Source: Bacteriovorax sp.
GTDB lineage: Bacteria > Bdellovibrionota > Bacteriovoracia > Bacteriovoracales > Bacteriovoracaceae
DNA: 33,164 nucleotides
Reading direction: 5' to 3'
NCBI GenBank assembly: GCA_028710485.1
Contig: JAQTTZ010000038.1
Span: forward strand, 1 to 33,164
Shown here: one piece after another, positions 25,162 through 32,357 of the stretch
Numbering within the stretch: the first letter of the stretch is position 1
How the letters are laid out: each line of letters begins with the position of its first letter
Program-made: the position numbers and the translations under genes
Notes under the pieces: model-generated
Seen by the model: only the letters and a program-made list of their open reading frames with translations
What the model was told of the DNA's origin: nothing
Database searches by the model: none

Positions 25162-25191
25162 ATTAGTTTATTATGCAAAGAAAATCTATTT

Positions 25192-25220
25192 TTGCTTATC
25201 AAGTAAGTTCAGAATACAAT
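25192..25220 (+). promoter_or_regulatory. Putative sigma-70 promoter of the exported-protein gene at 25266
   Basis: TTGCTT (25192-25197) and TACAAT (25215-25220) are separated by 17 bases, the optimal spacing. They lie 46 bases before the ATG; GGTGAGG provides the ribosome site. Confidence 0.55.
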
Positions 25221-25265
25221 AGCGACGATTATGTTGCGATGACCTAATATGCGGGTGAGGTACTT

Positions 25266-26315
25266 ATGAAGTTCAGTGATTTAAAAAGAATTATAATATT
25301 TTTGGCACTCATGATCGGATCTTCATTGGCCCTTGCCGGCGGTATGGAAGGTGGCGGAGGAAAAAGCGTTGTCTGTCGTGATAATAATCACAAGATAATT
25401 TCAGCGGAATTGTTAGATATTTGGGAAGGTAAAAATATTTACAATCTCAATATTGAACAAAAAAATGATGTAGATTCAATCTTATCAATTGCTCAAAACA
25501 AATTAACTCATTCGTTAACTAATCCTGAAGTTTCTCTTTTTCGCATATTGAGACGAGTAAGAAGCATTATGATGATTTCCAAGCCCGGTGTTATTTTAAA
25601 AGATGTTAACGATGCAGCAGAAGTGGCTTTACCGGCCGATTGTAAATTAGAACAGCTTGCGAATTACGTTGATGATAATTTTTTAATCGTTAGCAATGAA
25701 ATTTGGAATCAGCTTGATGATTTAAATAAGGCCGGATTAATTTTACATGAAGCTATTTATCGTTTTGAAAGAGACAATGGAGCAACAAACTCAAGAAGAG
25801 CTAGAAAAATTGTAGCTCACTTGCTTTCTGATTTTCAATTTACAAAAGTAAATGATGGCTTGCCCATTAACATAAGATACTGCCAGGCCACTAATGACGC
25901 CGGAAAATTAAAATATGGATTTTGGGTATATCCAATTTCTAATATCCAAGGGCGACAAATGTCAAAACTTCAATTTACAGTGTTGGACGGATTATTTGTA
26001 TATAGCAAAAAAACAGCGGTCATCCCCGTTAAGTTGCCATGGGAAATACCAGAACAATCACGTGTTTTTTCAGGTGGGGACACAGATTCAAATTTTGAAG
26101 GGAATGATTATATTTCATTAGGGGCCATAAATGAGGTTACTACTACTCCAGACAGTACTACACGAACAAGTTACCTCTATTTATTGAGTAGTAATGATCC
26201 ACAAGGAGATGGGGATAAATTTCAAATTTCTTGTGGGCCAATGAGAGAAAATGATCAAGATGGATTGCAAGTTATTGTCGAGCCGAAAACTTCAGACACT
26301 TTTAACCGTCTATAA
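25266..26315 (+). CDS. Exported Gly-rich-start protein with HExxY motif (degenerate zincin-like)
   Basis: This 349-residue protein has a signal peptide (cleavage about residue 24, LALA|GG). It is followed by GGMEGGGGKSVVCRDN and AELLDIWEG, a start common in secreted proteins of predatory bacteria. In the middle, ILHEAIYRFERDNGATNSR contains H161-E162 but Tyr where a zincin's second His would be, so it may have lost or never had protease activity. The C-terminal ~130 residues are beta-rich with two Cys. It shares the Gly-rich start and the position of the HE motif with the exported protein at 26464. It is divergent from regulator 1, which probably controls it. Confidence 0.75.
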   Translation: MKFSDLKRIIIFLALMIGSSLALAGGMEGGGGKSVVCRDNNHKIISAELLDIWEGKNIYNLNIEQKNDVDSILSIAQNKLTHSLTNPEVSLFRILRRVRSIMMISKPGVILKDVNDAAEVALPADCKLEQLANYVDDNFLIVSNEIWNQLDDLNKAGLILHEAIYRFERDNGATNSRRARKIVAHLLSDFQFTKVNDGLPINIRYCQATNDAGKLKYGFWVYPISNIQGRQMSKLQFTVLDGLFVYSKKTAVIPVKLPWEIPEQSRVFSGGDTDSNFEGNDYISLGAINEVTTTPDSTTRTSYLYLLSSNDPQGDGDKFQISCGPMRENDQDGLQVIVEPKTSDTFNRL

Positions 26316-26359
26316 ATTACTGATCAGGATTTCAGCGAGCAACCTAAAAGACATAGACT

Positions 26360-26394
26360 TAAATATCAGGGCCCCGCAAAGGCCCTGATATTTA
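26360..26394. terminator. 14-bp convergent hairpin between the two exported-protein genes
   Basis: TAAATATCAGGGCC (26360-26373) pairs perfectly with GGCCCTGATATTTA (26381-26394) around a 7-base loop. It is placed 44 bases after one gene's stop and 69 bases after the other's, and probably ends both transcripts, although T-runs are short. GACTTAA (26356-26362) can also pair with TTAAGTC (26399-26405), an alternative outer stem. Confidence 0.7.
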
Positions 26395-26463
26395 GTTCTT
26401 AAGTCATATGAATAAACAAATTTTCGAAAGTTAGTGACATAGACTGATTTAAACCAAGCTTTT

Positions 26464-27516
26464 TTACTTAATTAGTGAAAATTGGGATGATGATCTTTCA
26501 TTAATTTTTAAAGCTAGCTCCGAAAGGAAGTTTTTACTAATTCTAAATTCGTTTTTTGCAATTACCATATTTCTAGGATTAACAAAAAATATTTCCTTAA
26601 GTTTTTCAGATGGCGTTCTTCCTTTTCGTAAAAAATAGCTATAGGCAGTGATTGAATCTTCACCTTTAAAAATATTATTTAAATGAGTAGTCGTTGACGT
26701 TTTTACCCAGGCCGGGACAAATGAATCAATTGAAGTCTGATATTCACCAAGAGTTCTTATTCTCAAATATTCGACATTGACCAATTCAGTTTCCGAAGGA
26801 GTAATGATATTAATGTTTGAATTGTTTTGTAGATCATTTTCTACATTAAAAATATCTCTTAATAAATCAGATGTGAAATAGCTCCCATCCCAAGTCTCAA
26901 GGGTTAATGGGTTTTCCATTCTTGAAATAATATTTCTTAATGTCATACTATATTTTTCAAACTCAACCTTTCTACTTCCGTGGCCATTGTTTACATATGT
27001 GTCCGTGACATCGTTTTGCAACATAATAGCTTCATTTTCATCAAAACCAGCGAGATGACTTAATTCGTGAGCAATTAATCCGAAAATTTCGGCTTCGTAG
27101 GTGAATTGATTTAACTTAGGTGACATTAAAAACGGACTAATACAGATTGTGTTTGGTGAGCTAGCATAAATGCTTCCATCTTTTTGCTTACCTTCATGAT
27201 CATAGCATGGTCTATCCATTCTAACTTCTATAGATGTAGAAGCTAAAAGAGAATAGATTTGCGGATAGAGATTTTGATATTCTTCTTTATTTGAATTTAT
27301 AAATTTTTCATTACCAATAAAGAAAAGAGACAGAGCGGGTTTTGCCTTTTTAGCTATGACTTCTTCAACTTCTTTATTTGTGACTTCTTTTACTTTTAAT
27401 ATCTCTCCACCGCCGCCATCGACACCACCATTAAACTTAGTCGACAAATATTTTGCAGGAGTACAGCTTGAACTAATTAGAAATGTGAGACCTAAGATAA
27501 TAGCTTGAAATTTCAT
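26464..27516 (-). CDS. Exported metalloprotease-like protein (HExxHxxGxxE), probable lipoprotein
   Basis: This 350-residue protein begins with a signal sequence ending SSSC (Cys18); the -3 Ser is not ideal for a lipobox, so lipidation is likely rather than certain. FNGGVDGGGGE follows, like the Gly-rich start of the protein at 25266. Residues 148-163 read IAHELSHLAGFDENEA. H150, E151 and H154 form a zincin HExxH, and E160 sits where the third zinc ligand of metzincin-type HExxHxxGxxH/D motifs falls. The C-terminal half is unrecognised. It would act as a zinc protease in the envelope; activity is inferred from the motif. It is divergent from regulator 2. Confidence 0.72.
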   Translation of the reverse strand: MKFQAIILGLTFLISSSCTPAKYLSTKFNGGVDGGGGEILKVKEVTNKEVEEVIAKKAKPALSLFFIGNEKFINSNKEEYQNLYPQIYSLLASTSIEVRMDRPCYDHEGKQKDGSIYASSPNTICISPFLMSPKLNQFTYEAEIFGLIAHELSHLAGFDENEAIMLQNDVTDTYVNNGHGSRKVEFEKYSMTLRNIISRMENPLTLETWDGSYFTSDLLRDIFNVENDLQNNSNINIITPSETELVNVEYLRIRTLGEYQTSIDSFVPAWVKTSTTTHLNNIFKGEDSITAYSYFLRKGRTPSEKLKEIFFVNPRNMVIAKNEFRISKNFLSELALKINERSSSQFSLIK

Positions 27517-27656
27517 TTAATACCTCGATTACGACTTGTTAAATTCATAGGTAAGTCTTCTCACTTCTAAAGTTAAAGCTCTACATCTTTATCTTTAATT
27601 GTTAACCTTAAAGTTAGCGGAAATGCTAATGTTTATTATTCTATTTGGAGTTATCA

Positions 27657-28463
27657 ATGTCTTTGTTCGATTATCATGATTACAAGAAATATGTAAATGA
27701 ATGGATAGAAATCCAACCCAAAAACGGGCATGGACAACTTCGAAAGATATCTCAACACCTTGGTATCAACTCAGTCGTCATGAGCCAGGTTTTTAGAGGC
27801 GAGCGCGATCTAACGATCGAACAGGCCCTCAGTGTAACTCAATTCATAGGCTTAACTACATTAGAGAGGGATTACTTTTTATTGCTAGTCCAAAGAGCAC
27901 GCGCAGGAACTAATGATCTTCGTAAGGTTTTCACAAAACAGCTAGACGATATGAAAGTTGCATCTCAGGCCTTAAAAAATCGTATTAAGCATGAAGCTTT
28001 TACAGACGAGGATCGCGCTACCTTTTATTCACACTGGTACTTTAGCGCTATTCGCTTGGGGGTTTCGATTCCAGAACATAATCAACTGACAAAAATTGCA
28101 GATCACCTAAATCTGGAGCGCTCTCTCGTGGCGAAGGTAGTGGAGTTTTTACTTAAGAATAAACTGATAGTAGAAAAAAAGAATAAACTTGATATGGGTC
28201 CGCAGGTCACTCATGTTGGACATGATTCTCCTTTTGTTAATCGCCATCATTCAAATTGGAGGCTTCAAGGATTACAAGCAATGGAGAATCCACGTGAGCA
28301 AAATTTATTTTATACAGGGCCTATGGCAATTTCTCACAAAGCCTGTGAAGAAATAAGAAAAAACTTAATAGATACAATTGAGAAAACTACTAAAAAAGCG
28401 TCGCAATCAGAATCGGAAATTTTATATTGTTTGAATATCGATTGGTTTAAAATTGGAAACTAA
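27657..28463 (+). CDS. TIGR02147/DUF4423 family regulator 2
   Basis: The protein is 268 residues from ATG 27657, seven bases after GGAG; an in-frame TTG at 27645 overlaps that ribosome site and is rejected. It has the same layout as regulator 1: FDYHDYKKYVNEW, an HTH-like segment with RKISQHLGINSVVMSQVFRG, RAGTNDLRKVFTKQL, the family motif FYSHWYFSAIRLG, a winged-helix-like segment (LTKIADHLNLERSLVAKVVE), and NRHHSNWRLQGLQA near the C-terminus. It is diverged from regulator 1 well beyond a recent duplication. It is divergent from the metalloprotease-like gene, forming the second half of a mirror-symmetric module. Confidence 0.88.
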   Translation: MSLFDYHDYKKYVNEWIEIQPKNGHGQLRKISQHLGINSVVMSQVFRGERDLTIEQALSVTQFIGLTTLERDYFLLLVQRARAGTNDLRKVFTKQLDDMKVASQALKNRIKHEAFTDEDRATFYSHWYFSAIRLGVSIPEHNQLTKIADHLNLERSLVAKVVEFLLKNKLIVEKKNKLDMGPQVTHVGHDSPFVNRHHSNWRLQGLQAMENPREQNLFYTGPMAISHKACEEIRKNLIDTIEKTTKKASQSESEILYCLNIDWFKIGN

Positions 28464-28499
28464 AATAAATCTCAAACTTTCCGGAGAGAGTATTTTACG

Positions 28500-28550
28500 C
28501 TAATGGTTTCGGAAGGCTCTTTGATCACTTAGCAATAGCTATTCGGCTCA
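28500..28550 (+). repeat. Short dispersed repeat, copy A
   Basis: CTAATGGTTTCGGAAGGC opens this copy and ATTCGGCTCA closes it. It aligns without gaps over 51 bases to 30096-30146 (about 35 matches by eye). It directly abuts HTH unit copy 2 and is inverted relative to copy C. Confidence 0.6.
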
Positions 28551-28555
28551 ACGAT

Positions 28556-28841
28556 TGGCGGGCGCCGTTCTAGACTGGACGAACCACTCACTCTAACCAA
28601 AATTTATCAGATTGAATGGTGTGCGCCAAGAGTGAATCCAAGAGAGCTGGCACTCCTTCGCTTTATTCAAGGTAAAACCGAACGAGATTTGGCAAAATAT
28701 TTCGGTAGATCAAAGACCGCGATCCACGACTTGTTGAAACGGATGGTTGAAAATGATTTTAAACACACTAATCTCACAAAAAAAGAACGGGAGAAGATCA
28801 GATGAACATACAAAAATTAGCTTCAATCGCGGCGACTCTGG
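28556..28841 (+). repeat. Duplicated HTH unit, copy 2
   Basis: This 286-base direct copy of 24033-24311 has about a dozen substitutions and a 7-base difference near the end. Its HTH frame (28557-28805) is longer than in copy 1 (82 codons, ending KKEREKIR then TGA). It still lacks an ATG, GTG or TTG start; a TAG lies 7 codons upstream, and only an ATT at 28554 is available. It is probably a 5'-truncated gene remnant. The TGA overlaps the ATG of the 55-codon frame at 28802, the mark of an old operon. Confidence 0.85.
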
Positions 28842-28969
28842 CAGTACTAACAGTTTTAACCGGACAACTCCCAAGAGCATTAAAGGTCGTCCGGGTAGCT
28901 CAATTGCAGTTTATAAGGGACTCGCAGGCGTCTGAGTGGGGCATGCCGATGATGTTGCCAACTAGATAA
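28802..28969 (+). CDS. 55-residue peptide overlapping the HTH remnant
   Basis: The protein begins MNIQKLASIAATLAVLTVLT, which reads as a single membrane segment or signal, then a short polar tail ending MPMMLPTR. Its start overlaps the HTH stop (ATGA, 28802-28805). The first 13 codons or so are also present in copy 1, where the frame is cut by the repeat boundary. Conservation of the coupled overlap suggests that it was a real gene; whether it is still expressed without an intact upstream start is unclear. Confidence 0.45.
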   Translation: MNIQKLASIAATLAVLTVLTGQLPRALKVVRVAQLQFIRDSQASEWGMPMMLPTR

Positions 28970-28973
28970 AATG

Positions 28974-29010
28974 AAAAAATGGCCAGAGATTTTTGAGGTC
29001 TCTGGCCATT
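28974..29010 (-). terminator. Terminator of the GNAT gene
   Basis: AATGGCCAGAGA (28978-28989) pairs perfectly with TCTCTGGCCATT (28999-29010), 12 bp with a 9-base loop. On the minus strand it runs into a stretch of T residues. It lies 60 bases after the stop of the gene at 29070. Confidence 0.85.
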
Positions 29011-29069
29011 GGGAAATTTATTGAAAGTTTTAGCTCATGCAAACACGAGTTGATATTTTTTCTAGTGAA

Positions 29070-29513
29070 TTATAAATATGGCAGAAGACAGATTTTTGGA
29101 TTATTTATCAGGAGATCGAAAGATTGAGTTCTAACCATGCAAATAGAATTTTCTTGTTTCTGAAATTGATTTGGTAAAATTTGGAATTCAAATCGTGCAT
29201 AAAACTCGGGAGACAGGTCAGAATAAAGAAAAATATGCTCTATTCTCTGTTCACTTAATATTTGAATTATTCCTCGAATAAGTTCTGAAGCATAACCTTT
29301 ATTTTGCAGCTCAGGGGGCGTGGCGATTGAGCCTAAGCCGACACTGTTTTTTATTCCAATATTCTGAAGAGGGTGAACAATGAGTCTTGAATGTAGCTCT
29401 CCGTTAACATTGGCTAAAACATAATGTTCACCTTTTTGATTAATTTCAATGAGACGGCAATCTTTCAGATAAACTTCTTGTGATCTGCCTCCATGCCAAG
29501 CATGGTATGCCAT
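29070..29513 (-). CDS. GNAT-type acetyltransferase-like protein
   Basis: This 147-residue protein has a GNAT core: strand 4 with SVGLGSIATPPELQNKGYASELIRGII, where QNKGYA matches the acetyl-CoA-binding Q/R-x-x-G-x-G/A loop. Then comes HIFLYSDLSPEFYARFEFQ, the typical strand 5/helix with 'YxRFGF'-like ending. The N-terminus is short for the family. An in-frame stop lies 9 codons upstream, so no longer form exists. Substrate is unknown. It follows the ParB-like gene by 47 bases on the same strand and is probably co-transcribed. Confidence 0.75.
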   Translation of the reverse strand: MAYHAWHGGRSQEVYLKDCRLIEINQKGEHYVLANVNGELHSRLIVHPLQNIGIKNSVGLGSIATPPELQNKGYASELIRGIIQILSEQRIEHIFLYSDLSPEFYARFEFQILPNQFQKQENSICMVRTQSFDLLINNPKICLLPYL

Positions 29514-29560
29514 TAGATAAACGCGGTCGAGTTATTCAATTGTTGGTTTGCGTATTATGT

Positions 29561-30040
29561 TCATTCTAGTAGTTTGATAGACTTATTTAAATTCTTTTGA
29601 GTTTCATATTTCAAAAAACCATTTGGGGAACTTCGATCTGGTTGAATCTCATAAATTGCTGATATGGGAACCTTCTTTACAGAAATTTCTAGCTCATTAG
29701 CAATTATTTTTTTCAATAGGCGGTGAAAACCATCGAGAATAACCCAATGTTCTCGCCAATTCATTATATGAATAGGAAAAGAACAATCTGCATTCAAAAT
29801 TTTCGTTTTAACCTTAGGAAAAAGATCCAAGTTCTGAAGTACTTCAACTGGTTTTAAGTCAAAAATTTTATCTGGAGGATTTGATGCCCAGATTGGATAA
29901 TCAATGAGCCAAATTAATTCTTTTACTTCCATGGTCGTTATTGGCAAGTCTAACGCCCAGAGCTTTTTTTGAGACCAATGAAAATCAAAATATATTGAAG
30001 CCAGCTCTTTGGGGATGTCATTTCTTCTAATTAAATCCAT
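29561..30040 (-). CDS. ParB/sulfiredoxin-fold-like protein
   Basis: This 159-residue protein has no signal peptide. IDYPIWASNPPDKIFDLKPVEVLQ is followed by a turn and WVILDGFHRLLKK (D103, G104, H106, R107), which resembles the 'DGxHR' core of ParB/sulfiredoxin-like domains; KKVPISAIYEI closes the fold. In better-known members this motif binds a nucleotide (CTP or ATP). The size suggests a single free-standing domain rather than a DNA-segregation protein. It is the first gene of a pair with the GNAT protein. Assignment to the fold is from the motif only. Confidence 0.55.
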   Translation of the reverse strand: MDLIRRNDIPKELASIYFDFHWSQKKLWALDLPITTMEVKELIWLIDYPIWASNPPDKIFDLKPVEVLQNLDLFPKVKTKILNADCSFPIHIMNWREHWVILDGFHRLLKKIIANELEISVKKVPISAIYEIQPDRSSPNGFLKYETQKNLNKSIKLLE

Positions 30041-30095
30041 ACTAAAAATGATATCCTAAAAGTGTTAAATTTAAAATTTTTGCTTTTATTAAAAC

Positions 30096-30158
30096 CTAAT
30101 GATTCCGGAAGGCCTTTCGTTCACCATTTTTTCGTCATTCGGCTCATGGCCTAGGCCA
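30096..30158 (+). repeat. Short dispersed repeat, copy B, with 12-bp palindrome
   Basis: CTAATGATTCCGGAAGGC followed by CTTTCGTTCACCA matches the minus-strand copy C (24309-24337) nearly throughout and copy A over 51 bases, ending ATTCGGCTCA (30146). Just after it is the perfect palindrome TGGCCTAGGCCA (30147-30158). It lies in the 197-base gap between the ParB-like and tandem-repeat genes. Confidence 0.6.
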
Positions 30159-30237
30159 CCACGACTAAAATGTATATATTTATGTCATAAGTTTTATTAT
30201 TGTGGATGTTTATGAATAAATTATTAAAGGCCATAAA

Positions 30238-30741
30238 ATGAAAACAAGAATTATTCTAACTCTTTTTCTGATTGCTCTTTCAATCTCAAACCTGGCTTAC
30301 TCTAGAGAGAATACATGTTCAATTGGAATAACACCTGGTGGTGACAACACTCTGATTATAAATAATGCTGTTATTTCATTTTTTGATAATTTAGGTAGTG
30401 CTTCAGCTGCATTTAAAACTATAAAAGATGCAGGCGTTTGTTCTAGTGAATCATCAAGATGTTCAATAGGACTAACTCCTGGCGGTGCTAACACTTTAAT
30501 CATAGATAATGCTGAAGTCGCATTTTTTAATAATTTAGGAAATGTTTTAGCAGCATTTAAAAATGCAAAAGATGCAGGCATTTGTTCTAGTGAATCATCA
30601 AGATGTTCAATAGGACTAACTCCTGGCGGTGCTAATACTTTGATCATAGATAATGTTGAAGTTGCATTTTTTGATAACTTGAGTGCCGCTACAGCAAAAT
30701 TTAAATCTATTCAAGTATCAGGTGCCTGCTCTTCAAATTAA
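30238..30741 (+). CDS. Exported protein made of three 48-residue tandem repeats
   Basis: This 167-residue protein has a signal peptide (about residues 1-22). The mature protein is three copies of a unit beginning CSIGxTPGGxNTLIIxN and ending with AFKxxKDAGxCSSESSR (the third copy is shorter at the end). The DNA period is exactly 144 bases (GTTCAAT at 30317, 30461, 30605). Units 2 and 3 are nearly identical and unit 1 is more diverged, so expansion is recent. Each unit has a Cys at both ends, suggesting one disulfide per unit. AAAGG precedes the ATG. No family is recognised; repeat number could vary between strains. Confidence 0.8.
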   Translation: MKTRIILTLFLIALSISNLAYSRENTCSIGITPGGDNTLIINNAVISFFDNLGSASAAFKTIKDAGVCSSESSRCSIGLTPGGANTLIIDNAEVAFFNNLGNVLAAFKNAKDAGICSSESSRCSIGLTPGGANTLIIDNVEVAFFDNLSAATAKFKSIQVSGACSSN

Positions 30742-30852
30742 AATGTTTAAAATAACTTTCATCTAAAAGCTTGAATCGATGACCGAAAAATTAAAGCACT
30801 AAGAAAACCAACGAAAGAGAAAATTTAGAGCGAAGACATTTAATACAAAATC

Positions 30853-30907
30853 AAAAGCCGGGTCTAAAAAATCGGGTTTTTTTTCGTCTTTTGTTTGCGA
30901 AGACGAA
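30853..30907 (+). terminator. T-run terminator followed by a second hairpin
   Basis: An imperfect stem (AAAAGCCG 30853-30860 with CGGGTTTT 30873-30880, one mismatch) runs into eight T residues (30877-30884). TTCGTCTT (30883-30890) then pairs perfectly with AAGACGAA (30900-30907). The pair lies 111 bases after the tandem-repeat gene and may form two alternative structures. Confidence 0.5.
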
Positions 30908-30980
30908 GTGTTCTGGCATTTTCGGCCTCTTACCAATCATTAGTTTAATAAACTTTGTAATCGAGACAGGTCAAGGTTAA

Positions 30981-30986
30981 TATAAT
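30981..30986 (+). promoter_or_regulatory. TATAAT box before the small exported-protein gene at 31009
   Basis: A perfect TATAAT lies 22 bases before the ATG, giving a very short leader; a GGAG ribosome site lies between. The best -35 candidate, TTGTAA (30955-30960), is 20 bases away, so the -35 is uncertain. Confidence 0.4.
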
Positions 30987-31008
30987 TAAAAAAACATCGG
31001 AGTGAATT

Positions 31009-31278
31009 ATGAAAATAATAATTTTTTTATCAGTGCTGAGCTTTACGGCCATGGCCGAAGAGAAAATGGTTTGTGGCAAGATTAAAACACTTGAAACTGA
31101 TAGTTGGGAAACGAAAGCAGTAATTGAAAATAACACTTTTTATGTTACCAGTAATAATCAAAGCCTCATTCAAGCACTGATCGCTGCAAAAATTTCAAAG
31201 AGCAAAATTTGTGTAGAATTCAATGATCCAAATGGTTCTTCAGATGGCAAATTAAGCATAAACTCTCTAAAGCTCTAA
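31009..31278 (+). CDS. Small exported protein
   Basis: This 89-residue protein has a short signal peptide (MKIIIFLSVLSFTAMA, cleaved before EEKMVCG). The mature domain of about 73 residues is beta-rich with two Cys (in VCGKI and KICVEF) that could form one disulfide. GGAG stands seven bases before the ATG. No family is recognised. A truncated recombinase begins within ten bases of its stop, so the gene may mark the edge of an insertion or deletion. Confidence 0.7.
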   Translation: MKIIIFLSVLSFTAMAEEKMVCGKIKTLETDSWETKAVIENNTFYVTSNNQSLIQALIAAKISKSKICVEFNDPNGSSDGKLSINSLKL

Positions 31279-31284
31279 AAAAGC

Positions 31285-32250
31285 CAACGGCCATCGACGA
31301 AGAGTATGCCGCCACAATTAAAATGGTATTTGACACTTTTTTAAGAGAAGGAAGTCTAACAGCAACGGCAAAGTGGCTTAACGAAAAAGGCTATCAAGCA
31401 AAAAAACACATGGAAGGTGGCGGGAGAAATAAACGGCTTGGATATTTTCATATTGATAATGTACACCATTTTAAGAAACCCAACCTATTTAGGAATTAAG
31501 TTCTACAAAATCCGAGGTGTGTTAAAAGAAGTACCTGCGGTATGGGAGGCCATTATTGATCCCATAACATTTAAAAGAGTGGGAGATCTTTTAAGCAAAA
31601 ATAAAAATACATTAAGGCCCTTTAATGAAAATTCTAAACATTGCTACTTAGTAAGCGGAATCAGTTTTTGCAAAACTTGTGGTGACTCTCTTTCTGGAAA
31701 AACGGCAACAGGGAGGAGTTGTAGAGTCTTTTATTATGAGCATGGATGGGCCACAAAAAGAAATGCGGGACTTTCCAAAACATTTCTTACTTGTGAGCCA
31801 AAAAGAATTTTAGCCAACAAAATAGAGCCGTTAGTATGGCAGGAAGTGGTAAAGTTTTTAACCACTTCTACGATGTTGGAAGAAATGAGAAAGGAGATCA
31901 TTAAAAAAAGTAAGGGTGACGAAGGATTAAAAGAGCGAGAGCGAATTAAAGCGAAAATTTCAGGCCTAAATTCACAATTGGACACCCTAACTGAAAGATT
32001 GTCCTTGCTGCCAAAAACCGTTTCTCCGCTTTCTTTTTTCAAGCAAATGGAAAAGATTGAACTTTTAAATGAGAATAAAGTGGCTTCGATATCGCCACAA
32101 CGATTTGTTCAGGCAGATACGTTTGAGAAATTTGTAGAAAACTGGAAGAAATTTCTCGCTATTGCCAGCGAGGAAGTGAAGAAAAAGATAATTCACAAGT
32201 TTATTAAAAAAATTGAGATCGGTAAAAATGAAATCACTATTCAATGGTAA
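31285..32250 (+). pseudogene. Serine recombinase remnant (N-terminus missing, frameshifted)
   Basis: The sequence reads AIDEEYAATIKMVFDTFLRE, then SLTATAKWLNEKGYQ, the 'recombinase' domain that follows the catalytic domain in large serine recombinases. Between about 31459 and 31475 the frame changes: the first frame ends at TAA 31497-31499 while the second continues as ILRNPTYLGIKFYKIRG. Next come a zinc-ribbon FCKTCGDSL with a later Cys (LTCEPKRI), a coiled-coil stretch (KERERIKAKISGLNSQ) and the usual C-terminal region. The resolvase catalytic domain with its Ser nucleophile is absent, so it cannot recombine DNA. It lies 110 bases from tRNA-Arg, a frequent island boundary. Confidence 0.85.
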
Positions 32251-32274
32251 GTGGATGAAGAGCACTACAAAACG

Positions 32275-32303
32275 GAGTTGGCCTTAACGCCCAACTCTTC
32301 TTT
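32275..32303 (+). terminator. Candidate terminator after the recombinase remnant
   Basis: GAGTTGG (32275-32281) pairs with CCAACTC (32291-32297) around a 9-base loop, followed by TTCTTT. It is a moderate rho-independent terminator placed 25 bases after the last recombinase codon. Confidence 0.5.
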
Positions 32304-32357
32304 ATCAGAGCAAAATCAAAAAAAGTCTGTGGTTAGTGGTTCGCAAAGCTTGATTAA

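Noticed and set aside
28747..28935. 62-codon frame in HTH unit copy 2
   Set aside because: It is out of phase with both the HTH frame and the coupled 55-codon frame that are shared with copy 1.
30297..30647. 116-codon minus-strand frame
   Set aside because: It is the reverse reading of the 144-bp tandem repeats of the exported protein and has no start signal of its own.
30313..30741. CRISPR-like periodicity
   Set aside because: The 144-bp units are coding tandem repeats without unique spacers; there are no Cas genes.
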